Assembly (NCBI RefSeq): GCF_013426205.1
Contig: NC_089422.1
Coordinates: 9,542,625-9,606,624 of the forward strand
Reading direction: 5' to 3'
DNA length: 64,000 nucleotides
DNA from: Metarhizium brunneum
Lineage: Eukaryota > Ascomycota > Sordariomycetes > Hypocreales > Clavicipitaceae
Part shown: piece by piece, positions 1 to 13,451 of the stretch
Position numbering within the stretch: position 1 is the first letter of the stretch
Layout of the letters: each line of letters starts with the position of its first letter
Translations under genes and position numbers: made by a program
The notes under the pieces: model-generated
Database searches by the model: none
What the model was told of the DNA's origin: nothing
The model's input: only the letters and a program-made list of their open reading frames with translations

Positions 1-78
1 TTCACAAATGAAGGCGGCGGTCGCAACGCGATTGGTGGTAGAACGGGATCTCTTAGGTTTATCCACACGGTTAGACAT
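1..78 (-). CDS. N-terminal 26 codons of an antisense retrotransposon gene (cut by window edge)
   Basis: An open frame starts with ATG at 78 on the minus strand and runs off the window edge. It begins MSNRVDKPKRSRS, a basic, Ser/Arg-rich start. Its place matches the antisense gene of the complete gypsy element at 51406-52051: that ATG lies 129 nt outside its 3' LTR, and this one lies 123 nt outside the LTR at 201. The two starts share only a short basic style, so the assignment rests mainly on position. The Cys cluster expected downstream lies outside the window. Confidence is moderate. Confidence 0.4.
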   Translation of the reverse strand, partial: MSNRVDKPKRSRSTTNRVATAAFICE

Positions 79-200
79 GGTGAAGGAAGGACATTGCGAG
101 GAAGCAGAACACTTACGACCAATAGAAGAAAGGGCGAACAGGACTATTTATGAAACAAGGCTTAGGTCTTGAGGGCAAGACCATGGGAGAGGGGACATCG

Positions 201-646
201 TGTTACGACCCAGTCACAAGCTGCAGCGTAGGTCGCAGGTTAGGCCGGCTGTATAAGCCACGGGACAGCGCAGGCACAGCAGGTGACGGATTAATAGTCG
301 GAACGGGCCGCCAATAGGGGAGAGTTCACTGACTGTTCAGTGAACTCCAGACGAACTAGTAGCACGCATGTAACTATAGTTTACCAGGACTTTAGTGAAC
401 AACGGGTGAACGCCGTAGTATATAGGGACCCCCAAATTCGCTTCATAGATAGACTCTAGCTCCTTAGCTTTCAACACCGATCATTACATTGAATAAGCTT
501 CGCTTACAACTCTTTGACTCTGATCACCTGGTTACGGTCTACGACCTATTACCAACGTAACACCCAACTGCTCAGATTGACTGCCCTAGTGGCTCTGCCA
601 ACATAAACTACGACTAGTTTATCCCTTGGGAACCTTAGCCGTTACA
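201..646 (+). mobile_element. 3' LTR of a Ty3/gypsy element related to the complete one at 44805
   Basis: The 446-bp repeat starts TGTTACGACC, ends CCGTTACA and follows a purine-rich tract (GGGAGAGGGG at about 185-194), the normal plus-strand primer layout. From about 418 to 646 (TATA box, R and U5) it is nearly identical to the LTRs at 44805 and 52180. Roughly 215-415 (U3) is strongly diverged. It holds TATATA near 419 and AGCTTTCAAC near 466, the presumed transcript start used for self-priming in this family. The body of the element lies left of the window, so age and target duplication cannot be judged. Confidence 0.85.
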
Positions 647-2373
647 ACCGTACAACAAGCTATAACGGTTGCTGCTGATATGAAGCAAATATACAAGTCT
701 TGCAAATATAAGGTAAAGTAGTATATTATATAATTAGAGAAATAAATATACTAACTAGAATATAGAACGCAGTAAGTCTATTTTATAAACTTTACTATAT
801 ATCAGAAATTGCTTACACTATTTGCTTATAAGTGGAACGAAACAGTAAGTATATTTCCTGGTTTTTATATATAATTATAACTTAACTAAGCTAATATACT
901 GGATTATAGTTTCACGGGGTAAGTAACCTGGACAGCTATAAAATAAGCTTAGCAAATATCTGCAAGGTACTAATTATCTGCCTAATATAGGCGAATGACG
1001 AGGTAAGTCGCTAACCTTCGTACTATTACTAAACAAAAATAACTAGACGCTAAGTTATACTAACCTATTGGTCTGATAAGACATTTTATTATGTAGGTTA
1101 ACGTACTATTAATCTTAGAAATTAAAATAGGAAATATTATACTAATAATATAACGTTTAAAAAAATAGCCAACTGGTATTTATTGTTCTCAGGGAAAGCC
1201 AGTAAGTAGCTTTTCGTTTAATAAGTTTTATAATTTATTCTTACTAATATTTATAGTCTAAGGAAGCTCCCGAGGATGTACTTATCCCTACTTGCGAGAT
1301 ATATAACGGTGTAAGTTATATCTACCTTTATATATTTAGTTGGCTAGAGTAATATACTAATATATATATATACTTTAAGTGTGGAACTTGTAAATTATCT
1401 GAAACGAACAGAAATATAAAAAGATTTCTCGAAGAAAAGGTAAGCTCTTCCTACTAACAAGTAAATTAGTATTTGTCTAAAATTAGGGGATAATAGGAAG
1501 ATTTGTATTGTGACTTGGCTTAAGCTAGCTAAAGTGCAAAGTAATTGCAAGTATGTGCGCCGACTACGCACTATATCCTGGTCTAAGGTGCAGTTAGCTC
1601 CACGCGAACTATTATGTATTACTAGGGAAGTACTAGTATTTATTTAGCTTATATCTCGCACTTGTAAAAGGGTGAGGCAAATCTTGCTTAAATAATATTA
1701 TCCCTATTTTCAATACTACCTAGCTGTCTTTTACCCTATTATTCAGGCTTACTAGTTCTATTATTTTCCCTTGATATAGCTTTTAGTTTTTACGTAAAGG
1801 TTATAAAATGAAAAACCGCAAATACCTATTAAGTTGCCAAGGCAAGGGACTTAGCAACTAAATAGTAAGCCTAAAAGGTAAAGTCTGTGGCCTTATAATT
1901 TAACTTCTTAGAAGATAATATAGGTTTAATTTATAGGGTTATAAAAATATAAAGGCCTTATTGGGCTAACTAGGGTATTTAAATAAATAAATATATTATA
2001 ATCAAGGTTAAAAAAGTAACCTTAATTCCGGGAATTACACCCTTGGTAAGTCTTGGCGTCAACAAAGTTTCCAATCGCACTGCTTCGCAAGGTAGGCGGA
2101 GTCAAGAGGTATTACAGCTAAAGGTGTGGGCCCAAAAGGCAAAAGTTCCATCTCCACCTTAAGGTTGCAACCTGATGTTCTATTACATGCCCCTGTGGCA
2201 ATAGTTCACAGCAGCCCAGCGGGGTTAGAGGTTTGAAGGACTCGTATTGTGCCTTATTATACGCTGGCAGTCTGAGTCGGTAATAGATACAAAAAGTAGT
2301 GACAGGCCCTCCAGCTCTGCCATCAGCACTGAAAAGGCCACCTTGAGCTCAGTACTACATACCACTACATACC
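647..2373. other. AT-rich decayed intergenic DNA
   Basis: No usable ORF is seen. From about 660 to 2040 the sequence is very AT-rich with dense TA dinucleotides and stops in all frames, which suggests repeat DNA degraded by RIP-type C-to-T mutation. The stretch at 1833-1880 contains GGCAAGGGACTTA and nearby words that recur at 35381-35430, so at least part is a dispersed repeat. GC content returns at about 2040, ahead of the oxidase gene at 2374. Confidence 0.6.
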
Positions 2374-4204
2374 ATGCTCTATCTCGCAGCAGTGGCCGCT
2401 TTCATAGCTGTACTGTCCGTAGTGGGCGCGTCGCCAGTCGGCTCAACTTATAACAATACCGCCTCACATCATGGTTCAAAGTGCCACTACCTCCCAGGTG
2501 ACGCACAGTGGCCTAGCCACACGGCTTGGCACAAACTGAACCAAACACTAGGAGGTAGGCTTATTCGCGGAGTTCCTTTAGGCCAAAACTGCCACGAACC
2601 CAAGATAAATAGCAGAGAATGCTCCAAAATTCGGAGCGAGTGGACGCTGCTAGAGCCGTTGTAAGTCATGCCGAAATATAATTCGTGGAACTACTCTTAT
2701 AGTATATATATGTGTTTTTCTCTCTATATACGACCACTAATACCTATCCAGTGTAAATGACCCCGTCAATATCATGTCTCCTTACTGGAACAATAACTCC
2801 TGCAGCCCGTTCCTAGGTCCGGAAATGCCCTGCACCTTGGGCAATCTCGCGTCCTACGCTATCGATATTAGGTGCGCTGAGGATGCCATTACAGGCATCC
2901 GGTTCGCAGAGGACAATAATATACGTCTCAGCATCAAGAATACGGGACACGACTTTCTAGGACGCTCCTCCGGTGGGGGATCGCTGGCACTGTGGATGCA
3001 CAATCTAAAGCAAGTGGAATTTTTCGACTACGCCAGTCCGCTCTACACCGGGCCGGCTGTCCGCGTGGGCGCCGGCGTCGAGTACTCGGAAGTGTACATG
3101 GCAGCCAGCGCTCGCGGATATCGAGTCGTCGGTGGCTCTTGTCCCACCGTTGGACTGGCTGGTGGTTTTAGCCAGGGCGGTGGCCATGGGCCCCTTGGTG
3201 CGGCATACGGCCTCGCTGCTGACCAGGTCCTGGAATGGGAGGTCGTGACGGCCTCGGGCGAGCATCTGGCGCTCGCTGGCCATGGTGAGCACGCGGACCT
3301 TTTCTGGGCGTTGAGTGGCGGTGGAGGCGGCAACTTTGCCGTGGTTCTCTCCATGACGGTCCGGGCACACGCCGACGGTCCTGTAGCCGGCGCCGGCTTC
3401 TCCTTTACCAACCCCGGTAACGACACGGTGTTCTGGGGCGGCATCACGGCGTGGCTACGGCACTTGCTCGTCTTGCATACTTTTCATAGGGGCATCACCA
3501 CCGTCTTTGCAATCACGGCCAAGTCGTTTGCGCTTGAGTTTGCCACACTACCTGACACAAACACAACAGACACTATTAACGCTGCCATGGCACCATTCGT
3601 CACCCAGCTCTCCGACCTCAATATCTCGTTGGCGGGCAGCTACCAGAGCAATGTCCATAAAGACTTTGCCGAGCATTACAGCCACTGGGCCACGCAGACC
3701 TACGCCAGCAATATCACACTCGGCGGCCGCCTCATCCCGCGTTCTGTAGTGCAGGATGAGGTTTCGGGGCTCCCCGCGCTTGTTAATACTTTCCGCGACA
3801 TCGCCCACAGAGGCGCGGTTATCTTGTCTGTCGCTGCCAACGTCACCAATGTGAACCATATCCACAACGCTGTTTTGCCCTCCTGGCGTGACTCGCTCTT
3901 CACCACAACATTTGCGAGATCGCTGCCCCAGGAGTCCACATGGGATGCTATCCTCGCAGACTACAGGCAGCTCAACGCGTGGCAGGAGGACCTCCGCGTT
4001 ATCACGCCTGGAGCAGGGACGTATATGAATGAGGCGACGTGGGATAACCCGCATTGGAAGGAGGATTATTTCGGCTCGAATTACAACGAGTTGTTGGCAG
4101 TCAAGACCAAGTATGATCCAAGGCACGTGTTTTGGGCCAATGCCGCCGTTGGGAGCGACGAGTATTGGAAGGCTACCAAGGATCGGAGGTTGTGCCGTAT
4201 TTGA
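2374..4204 (+). CDS. Secreted FAD-linked oxidoreductase, berberine-bridge-enzyme (BBE) type
   Basis: Join 2374..2660 and 2752..4204, 579 aa. The intron has donor GTAAGT, branch ACTAATAC and acceptor CCAG, and the phases match. The N-terminus is a clear signal peptide (MLYLAAVAAFIAVLSVVGAS). The FAD-binding-4 (PCMH) domain shows NTGHDFLGRSS, whose His is the usual covalent FAD attachment site. A second motif, QGGGHGPLGAAYGLAAD, has His where bicovalent members have Cys. The BBE tail contains the NYNELLAVKTKYDP...FWANAAVGS block. The family oxidises alcohols, amines or ring carbons using O2. As the outermost gene before the PKS it may be a secreted or vesicular tailoring oxidase; that role is inferred. 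Convergent with the PKS, with 205 bp between the two stops. Confidence 0.88.
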
Positions 4205-4409
4205 TCTCGCCTGTAGAACTCCGTATTCGCCGTGAGCACAATACGCAGCCTAGATCGATATCGGCAGGCTGGCGTGCTTGCTATGTAATGCTGGACTCCT
4301 TGCGAGTCCACGAGAATGAATGAATTCTGCACATCTCATGCCACCTACACTCCCTACACAAGATGTTTGCGGTCAATTTGATGCAAATGAAGCTTCTTTT
4401 ATTACTACA

Positions 4410-7400
4410 CTATGTAGGACGCTTCGAGGGATCGTCTAGCAGGCTGGTAATTATATAGCTTGCACGTTCCATTGCCTTACATAACTTTGTTACATATGCC
4501 GGCCGGCCCGAGACCGCAAATCGGGCATGTTTCTCCCACACATTACAATGAACATAGACACCACGCTCTCCACATACTAGGAAGCCAGCCTCGTCCCAGT
4601 GGCCGTTGATATCATCATCTCCAGGTGTGGCCCCGATATTGCCGTTAGCATCGTCATTAGGCGCCAGCCGCATGAAGCCAAGCTTGACATCTTGACCTGG
4701 ACCGCCGCGGCGCGTGGCATCCCAGGAATGTGTCCTGAAAAGCTCTGGAAGTTCTTTGTCCTGTTCTTGGGCAGCCCCTCGAAGGGCGTATAAAGCTCGC
4801 ACAGCACCGAGGCCGCGACCTGCTGCGACCACGGCACGCGAATGTGTCGACGTGGCCTGGTGTAATAAAGCACGGACTCGAGTCCTGTTGTTTGAATCTG
4901 TATAGCTAGCTGCCGCCGCCTCTACAAAGGCGCGCGTAGCTGGAGAGACGGTCTGCACCCACTCTACTCGGCCGCGAGCAAAAGTCCCGAGAGACACCTT
5001 TTCCCAGGCCGGCCTAATTTCTCCGTCAACAAGATACAGGGCAAGAAGAACAGTGAGATGTGCAGTGGCGTTTGGCTGCAAGCGAAAGCCACGCAGGGAA
5101 CGAAAACCGAGGCTGGCAACATCCAATACCTGGTGATCGAGAGGTCCATATACCTGGCATTGGGCCCGTACATGTTCAATACGTTGCAACGTGGCAGAGC
5201 TTGGTTCCCACATGAGTTGTTGGACTGCATAGGGTGGGGAAACAGACGAAATGTCTGCCGTTTCACTCGGTGGGTGAGCCAGAATAGCACGAGCGATATG
5301 AGCATGCAGACGATTTGTGTCTATACCGTCGAGCTTACTATGTTCATATATTTCAGCTGATATGCCGTTGGCAGTGACAGCAAACTGGAGAGTTTTATCC
5401 AGCCAACGATTTGCAAAGGGACGGTGCGCCCCATTAATCATAAATTGCGTGTATCTTTCTCCAGAATTAGTAGGTGACTCATCATCAAGACACATGACAA
5501 ATGCGGCCGTATCAATACATGCCAGAACCGCGGCATTTTGAGGGCGGCGTTCAAGGTCTAGGCGGAACTTTGGTCAAGGTAGTTAGTACAACCAACTGAA
5601 AGAAACTAGGGGCAAGCCAGGGAGGGAACAACTATACCAATGCCCATGAGTCTCGTTCGTCGGCAGTGAGGGTGCAAACGGGCGGAATGGTGTCGCATGA
5701 TGCCGTAAGAATATCATCATAGACTCTCGTGACTGCCAACATGTCCAGCGTTTGCTCGACATCTGGAAGTCTTAATTGGAAAACATGCCCACGACGGAGT
5801 ACGGCTACGGTATGGTTAGGGGCATGGCGCTCCATATGGTCTACGCCGAGGCCAGGTCGACGTGTGGCATAGAAAAGCCAATTACGTCCTTCCGTTGTAA
5901 TCGGCTCACCGTGGAGCGTATCAGGAGCTATGTCGCCGCGAGCCAAGAGACGGATAAAGTCGAAGGCGGCTATAGTCAGGATGGCAGCACGCCTTGCTTG
6001 CGAGTGTACGGGGGCTTGTATTGAATGGATAAAGATAAACGGACCCTGCTCTGGAAGCGGTTCACGACGGTCTAGATACACTTGGCGATCGTAGGTTTCC
6101 GCAATGACATCCGAGTCTGTCTTTTGGAGGCTTTTATATAGTCTAGGCCCAGGGCCCCTGAGAAAATTATGCACAGCATCGCTAGTATTGCGGCGATGGT
6201 TGGCTGTATCGATAGCGCGTCGAGAGTCTTCAAAGAGGCGGAGGGTATCTGAGAGCGGAGGTAGAGGCAAAGGCGGCAGCTTTTCTGAAACATATTTACC
6301 AGTTGAGTGTGCTGATGTTGAAGGCCTTACAGCCCCTGCTGAATGATGATCTTCGGCATCGCCGTTTTCTAAGCTGTCTGCAGTGGCTTCCTTGTCCAAT
6401 CCAGATGCTAGCAAAGACGACCGAGAAGCGACTTTTTCGGCAAGATCACGTATGGGCTGGTCTGTCAGGATCTCAGACGATTGTAAGGGTGATTTGAACT
6501 CGCGAGTGATCCAATTGCGCAATTCGATAGCAACAAGTGAATCTAAACCGAGATCTAGAATGGAGCCATTCCTATCCTTGATCTGGTCATCATCCATTGA
6601 AATGAGTGTCATGAGCCGACGAGTAATGGCACTACCAATGAAGTCGATAATGGTATCAAGGTCACCACCTTCCACGACCTCGTCAAAGGATCGTACACTA
6701 TTCGTGGACGATGAAGATTCCTCTGCGGCTAAAGAGCCACGTATATGGCAAAACATGGCCGAATGGACATTGCTGTTGCTAGCTGATGTATGCGAAAGTG
6801 ACGCCGCGTTGAAGCCAATAATGGCTTGACGCATACGCGAGTGACTGGATGCGGCTCCAAGCAAATGGTCAAAATAGCGAGACAGCTCTTGTCCAAGTAT
6901 GGGCCTTAAGCCGGTACGCCATAGCCCTTGGAGTATGGTTTTATTATTGGATGTATTGATGGCGTCCTCGATCCAACCAATATTCATCGACAGGAAACCA
7001 GGTCCGCGATCATGCGCAATGGCATCCTGGACGGCATTGCCGGCATTGTAATTGGCCTGTCCACTGGCACCAGTTATGTTGACTGCAGATGAGAGCATGA
7101 GAAAGAAGTGCAGGTGAGGAGACGCAAAAACCCGCTCGAGCACCAAGGTGCCGTCCACCTTAGCGTGGGCTACCGCGAAGAAGTCATCGAAGGTCATGGT
7201 CTCCAGGGTGCGATCCTGTATGTGTTAGCTTTGCGTTTCGAGGACTTGATAGTTGAAGGGGATGTATTTACGTGAAGAGTGACTGCAGACTGAATGACAC
7301 CTCGCACAGGGGGGACACCAGTTCGGATAAGGGTGTCTGCTGCATTTTGCACGCTGGATTCAGAAGTGATGTCACACACTAAACAGTATAGACGACAGCC

Positions 7401-10400
7401 TGGTTGGACGAGCTTGAGCTGCTCCTGAAACGAGCGGTGGTCTTCCGGTTCAATGGATCGTCGGGAAAGTGTGACAAGATGCATAGCGCCACGACGTGCC
7501 ATGAGCAACAAAAGACGCCTGCCGAGATCTCCCATACCTCCTGCAACAACATAAGAAGCATCCGCTGCTTCCCAGTCCATGCTGACGCTCGAGGAGATGA
7601 CTGTGCGCACAAGAGAGCTTGGAGACGCCTGCAGGATGACCTTTCCACCCTGTCTGACCAGGTGGATGGCCTCACGAACCTGGGCGACATCTTGGATATA
7701 CAGGTCTATGCCTTTAAACGGGATTCGTTGTAGGGCTGGGGTGGCTAGGGATACCAGATCCGCCAAGCGGTCAGGCTGCGCTTGAACAAGATTGGTGATG
7801 TGGCAATAATGTATGGTGGCATTCTCAGGGGGTGGTGAAGGGAACGCGATGGAGGAAGACGAGTTGAAAACAACGACCTGTCCAAAGGGTTTTAGGCAGC
7901 TCCATGCGGCAGCAGGGACAGAATCCTCGCTGATGCGAATTATGGCGTCGAGCTGCAAAAGCTCGTCCAACCGTGGTCGCAGCAGTGAAGGACGGCTGAC
8001 GATGATGTTTTCGAGTTGAATGTTAAGCTGTCGAGTAATTTCTAGGGCCTCTTGTTGGCTGATGGCTGTTGCAGTGATGGTTGCGCCAAGGACTCGAGCA
8101 ACTGCTACACTCGCCCGTCCAATATCGGTCAGGACGCCGTGGATGAGCACTTTAGATTTTCCTTTCGAAATCTGGGCAAGATGATGAATGGCATAACTGG
8201 CAGCTATGGTAGGAAGAAAGAGAGCGGCAGCAACAGCGGGTGACAAACTGTCCGGTCGTCGACTCACATGCGAGGAGGGAACACGGGCATGGTTGGCTCC
8301 GACAACTCCATCGAGCGTGAGCGCGACCACGGCATCTCCTGGACTGAAATCTCGTACGCCTTTGCCTACACGTCTCACTATACCTGAGTACTCCCCTAGT
8401 TGATAACTCGTCAGATTCTGAGACTTGGACAACACAAACGCCTCCGTCTCGACCTCGACTTGACCTTCCGCCAACTCCACCGTGTGACTGTCGATGAAAA
8501 CAATGTCGCCGTCGCCTTTTGAGCTTTGGACTGGGCCCAGAGCTAAGCGCCTCGTAGAGTTTATATAGTGATATGGTTCCGTTTCAATGTTGCTGCTAGG
8601 CCCGGAGGCTTTCTCTGAAGCTCGGATGGCGCGGTTTAAGCAGTCGCTGCGTCGTAGGCGTGGGACAAGCACTGCAGCATCCCGACTGACACGATATTCC
8701 CGTTCACAATGCGCAAGAGAGTCTCGAGTAGGAGCATAAGTCAGACAATGGCAGAGTAAATCGACCAATACAGGACTTCCAATTGCTTCGAGGGCGGCAT
8801 GGACTACAGTGAGACGGAGATTATCATTCTCAGCATGCGCAGTTCGCGCGACGCCAGTGATCTGGTGCATTGAGGATGGGCTGACCAAGCTAAGCCAGAT
8901 AATTCGGTGATCCTGTCGGAGCAGTGTAATGGCTGAGTTGAAGCAGGCTCGGTCGGAGAGAATTGGCTGAGCCAGGTCGTCGATTACCATGATGCATGTG
9001 TTTCTCGCATCGCTACTCCTCTGTATGACATCCTGGCTCCAACTTCCAGAACTAATTTCATATCCCGTCTCATGCAGCTTGCCTATCAGTGCGGTGGCCC
9101 ATGATGGTGTCGTCTTCAGGGCTGAGTGTGTAATAATATGGACACGCGAGGACGAATGCGAATGTTTTGTCTTGTCATTTCGCGCAAGGATAATTCGATT
9201 ACCATTGACAGAATTCACGACAGTTAGCTGGACATCATGGCTAGGCCAAGTTTTTCGAAGGGTAGACTGCCAATTGTCATCCGAGCCCGGTTTCAGCACG
9301 ATAACTACTACGCCATCGTTCTTTACAAGAGTCGATACGTAACAGAGAGACCCAAGATCGGACACCAGAACCACGTCATACGTATTGTGTGCGAAGCCCT
9401 GAGATTCAAGACTGTTGTCTGGATCCAATGCTCTCCGTCGAATTGGGTACCCTATCAAACGTTTGCAACCCTCATCAATGGGCTTGTTTCCCCTCTCTAC
9501 AACATCGTATGAGGTCACCGTACCTCTGTGTACGCCAACAGCGGCCAGGAACGCCGGCGCCAGAACCCCCGGGCTCTCCCCAAGCTCGGCAATGGACAGA
9601 TTTGCAGTCTTGAAGCATATAAAAGACACTAGATCAGCCAAAGTTGAATTTCTAGTGAGATCGCTGGTGCGTAGGAAGTTCAAATCACATCTCCATGCCA
9701 GCTCGTAACAAATGCCGTGCTCGTCTTGTGTGCCATGGGCCCTATCCGCATGGTATGCCAAGCTCCGGGACTCGATTGCTGAAGCATAAATAACCGGAAA
9801 GCCACCTGAGACTACGGTCATATCTATATTGCTTGCCCGGAAGTGGCTGGATGTGAGCTTTGCTGAGACCTCGAGTTTGGAGCCCTGGCTGTTTAGTGCA
9901 GGTGTCTGGGTTGAAATCAAGAGCTCCCCGATGTGGACAGGCATAACAGATCCGGAACCATGCCACCGTTTCATCATTGGGATACCCACATGAAACATGC
10001 TGTCTAGAGTTGTTGGGTGTAGAATATGGGACGCCTGGTATTGTGCTGGCATACTGGCGGCAATGTCAGGGACCTCGATTACTGCGGTCGCCCTTAAGCC
10101 ATCCGTCGACGTTGTTAGGGAGCGTAGGCCCCTGAATGATGGCCCATACGTGTTACCATCCGCGGCCATCTCATTGTAAAGCTCCTCAGGGATCACCACA
10201 ATTCCGTTTAACCAGTCCTGCTTGGGGTGGGGGTCAAGCATCACAGATTCTGTCTCTGGCTTGTCAAGAGCCATGACACCTTCCACAACTCCCGTACAAA
10301 ACACATGCCATTTGCCGTCGGACAGAGCCGTGACGGAGAAAGTAAAGCTAAGAGGAGATGCGTCTGCTCGATGCTTGAGACTTAGTTGCATTTCCACGCG

Positions 10401-13400
10401 TGACGGAGCGTCCGGAACTACCAGGGCTCGGAGGAACGAGACGTCGCGTAGAGAGACAGCCTCGAGCGCCTGTTCAGAATATTGCTCTTTTGCAAGTTGC
10501 CTCACAGCCTCAACAACCATGCAAACGTAGCACGCTCCTGGGAAGATGATTAAGCCGTCGATGATATGATGAGCCAGCCACGGTAGGGTAGCCAAGCCTA
10601 CCATGTGTCGCCATCGCGGCTCCATGGACGCCAACTCGGTCATACGCACTCCCAACAGATGATGATACGGCTCGCGGCGCATGCGGTACTCACGGCTTAG
10701 TCGCGACTCGTGCCAGTGTTTGCTCGAGTAATCCCAGCAGTACGATGGTAGGTCCGGCCGGACGGCAGCGGTGTGGAATCCAGGCGTTAATGCAGTGATC
10801 TCATCAAAGTTGACTCTGACACCACGCTCAAAGAGGTGGCCAACAACCTGCAGCATAGTTTCAACGGCCCCAGTCCCTCGCTTCAGTGCTGACAAGTAAT
10901 TATACTCAAGCTTGGGCACATTGGAGGCTGCAAGGCATTGGCGGATAGGGCCGGCCAGAGCGGCGTGCGGACCAATCTCGACAAAAAGAGCGAGGCCTCC
11001 ATTGTGTTTGTGATGCTCTCGTGCGAGAGTCTGTATGGCATCAGAGAAACGCACGGGGGATATGAGGTTGTCAACCCAGTAGGATGCGGCAAAATCCGAC
11101 ACCCAAGACAGTCCGCTAATTGAGGAGAAGTATTTCACTTCTTCGTTGCCACGTAGGCCACCTGGTGGCGAGATAGGCTCATCAATGCCAAGATCCAGAT
11201 CACCTAGTCTTGTTCGGTATTCATCAGCTATAGCGCGCATATGATGGCTATGGTAGGCTGTGTCGACACGTAGTTTGCGGCAGAAGGTGCCATCACCGCG
11301 GGCTATGATTCGTGCCATTACCTCATCAACGGCGGCAGCGTCACCAGACACAGTAACGCTATTGGGGCTGTTGATGCATGAGATGGCTGCCTCGCCGTGG
11401 GTCAAGTCATGGAGATATGGAGCGGCATCGCCCTGGCCTAGTCCGATGGAGAGCATTGCACCAGGGGGGAGGCCGCGATCTTTGGACACGCCGGGCATGA
11501 GGCCACGATGGAATGCAACGCGGAGTGCCATGTGATGTGAGAGCCGGCCAGCGGCATACGCAGCTGCAATTTCGCCACTGGAGTGGCCTACTACGGCCCA
11601 GGGCCGCACGCCTTGGGAACGGAGCAGCATCACGATACCAATCTGTACCGCGGTAGTGGCCGGTTGTGCTAGTTCAGCCTTGTTGATGCGGCCGCCGCCG
11701 TCTTGAGCAAGAAGTTCAGCCTCAAGGTCCCAGGTTGCGCCGAGCTCGTAGAGTATATCCCGCGAGATGCGGATAGAGTCACGGAATACCGAAGAGGGCG
11801 TTGTTTCGAGCAGCAACTCATGGCCCATTCCGGCCCACTGCGCACCTTGGCCGGTGAAGACGTATATTACTTGTCTCTTGGACGGAGGCGGTCTGGTCGA
11901 TGTCAAGTTGACGCCTCGCTCCAAGGTGTCTAGGAGCGAGGATTCGTTGTCTGCTACGCAACTGAAGCGCCAAGGAAGTGCGGAACGGCGGTGGCAGAGG
12001 GTATAGGATATATCAGCCAGGGGTATTTTTGGGTGTTGCTGGATCCAATTGACATAACTCTCGAGCAAGGACTTCAGTGAGCCCTGGTTATTTGCCGACA
12101 GGACGAAGAGACGGGGAGAGTTTGTCGACGTAGTGCTACAAGATGCATCATATGTTCGCGGCCCCCTTTCGACAATGGCATGGGCATTGGTTCCTCCATA
12201 GCCAAAGCTATTGATCGAGATGCGCGGGACCATGCCCTCTGTGAGCGGCCACGGAAGCCGCTGTGTCGGAATTGTGATTCGATCAAGCGGCAACCCAGGT
12301 TTAGGGGTAGTGAAGCCAGCCACAGGGGGGATTACCTGGCGGTCAAGCATCAAAATGGCCTTCAGGAGGCTAGCGAGACCGCTGGTGCTTTCGGTATGCC
12401 CGATGCTTCCCTTGTTAGAGCCGACATGCAGGGGAAGAGATCGATTCCGGCCCGCAAAGACTTCCGCAATGGCTGCCAGCTCCTCACTGTCCCCAGCGAC
12501 AGTACCGGTGCCGTGGGCTTCCACATATGCGGTGTCTTGAGGGTGGAGATGGAGACGGTCGTAGGTGTCGCGGATGAGGTCAGCTTGAGCGACACGGTTA
12601 GGATGCGTAATTCCCGAGGCTGTGTAGCCGTCCTGGTTTATGCCGCTGTTGAGGATGACGGATCGGATCGGATCTTGGTCTCTGAGGGCATCACTTAAGC
12701 GCTTCAAGGCCACGACAACGAACCCTTCACCGCGGCCATAACCGTCGCCGCGAAGGTCGAAAGGGTAGCATCTCCCCGTGCTGCTAACCATGTGCTGACT
12801 GCTCATGCCAATATAATGATCAGGCATGAGTTGCAAGTTGGCAGCAGCGACCAGAGCCGCGTCAGACTCGCCATTTCGCAAACTTTGGCACGCCTCGTGT
12901 AGCGCAACGAGCCCGCCCGAGCAGCCCGTATCGAGAGTCAGGGACGGGCCACGGAGGTCAAAGGCATGCGAAATGCGGTTGGCGAGGATGGCAATGCCTG
13001 TGCCGACACTATGATATACGGGCAGGTCGAGAACATCCTTGCAGAGATTCCTGTCGTAATCAGTACCAAAGATGGCGGCGAAGACGGCCGTTCGAGAGCC
13101 AGCACAGGCCTCGCGAGCCCAACCGGCACTCTCAAACGCCTCATAGACCAGCTCGAGCAGAATGCGCTGCTGGGGGTCCATGGCGGCCGCATGTTGCGGC
13201 GAGAGGTGGAAAAACGCATGGTCAAAGTCGCGAATATCGCCGTCGATGAAGTGACCGCCCTGGTGGTTGTTTGTGCCGTTGGGGTCACTGGCATTGGGAT
13301 GATGGAAAGCCGCCTCGTTGAAGCGGTCTGCTGGCACGGATGACCAAGCCTCGCCTCCATCAGCCAGCAACTCCCATAGTGAGTCGAGGCTATTGGAACT

Positions 13401-13451
13401 GCCTGGCAACCGGCACGAGGCACCTACGATGGCTATTGGTTCGATCGGCAT
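4410..13451 (-). CDS. Highly reducing PKS with C-terminal carnitine acyltransferase domain (KS-AT-DH-psiMT-ER-KR-ACP-cAT)
   Basis: Complement of join 4410..5567, 5638..7215, 7272..13451; 2971 aa in three in-phase exons. Intron 7216-7271 runs GTAAAT to ACAG. Intron 5568-5637 runs GTATAG to a weak AAAG acceptor. KS: DTGCSGGLVALH (active Cys about residue 175, with SGG replacing the usual SSS), EAHGTGT and GSNKGSIGH. AT: GHSSGEIAAAYAAG at about 620. DH: HIIDGLIIFP plus DSMFH. The methyltransferase region is short and lacks a glycine-rich SAM motif. ER at about 1600-1890 has GVLTDIG instead of a GGVG-type nucleotide motif and may be dead. KR: GGMGDLG and NYNAGN. ACP: DLGLDSLVAIEL at about 2285. 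The cAT domain (about 2370 to the end) has the catalytic-type EHSKLDG. Such C-terminal cAT domains are known in a few fungal HR-PKSs and release or recruit acyl chains by transfer to alcohol acceptors. ATG 13451 is the first in-frame Met. Confidence 0.93.

Noticed and set aside
3043..3447. Minus-strand ORF of 134 codons within the BBE oxidase
   Set aside because: It lies wholly inside a strongly supported coding exon and is Pro/Ala/Arg-rich, the typical shadow of GC-rich coding DNA.
6383..6829. Plus-strand ORF of 148 codons inside the PKS
   Set aside because: Antisense shadow of the PKS ACP region; no motif and no plausible promoter.
5632..7197. Separate gene for an ACP-plus-acyltransferase protein
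   Set aside because: Good splice sites at 7271/7216 and 5637/5568 join it in phase to the KS-AT-DH-ER-KR exon and to the catalytic half of the cAT domain, so it is the middle exon of the PKS.
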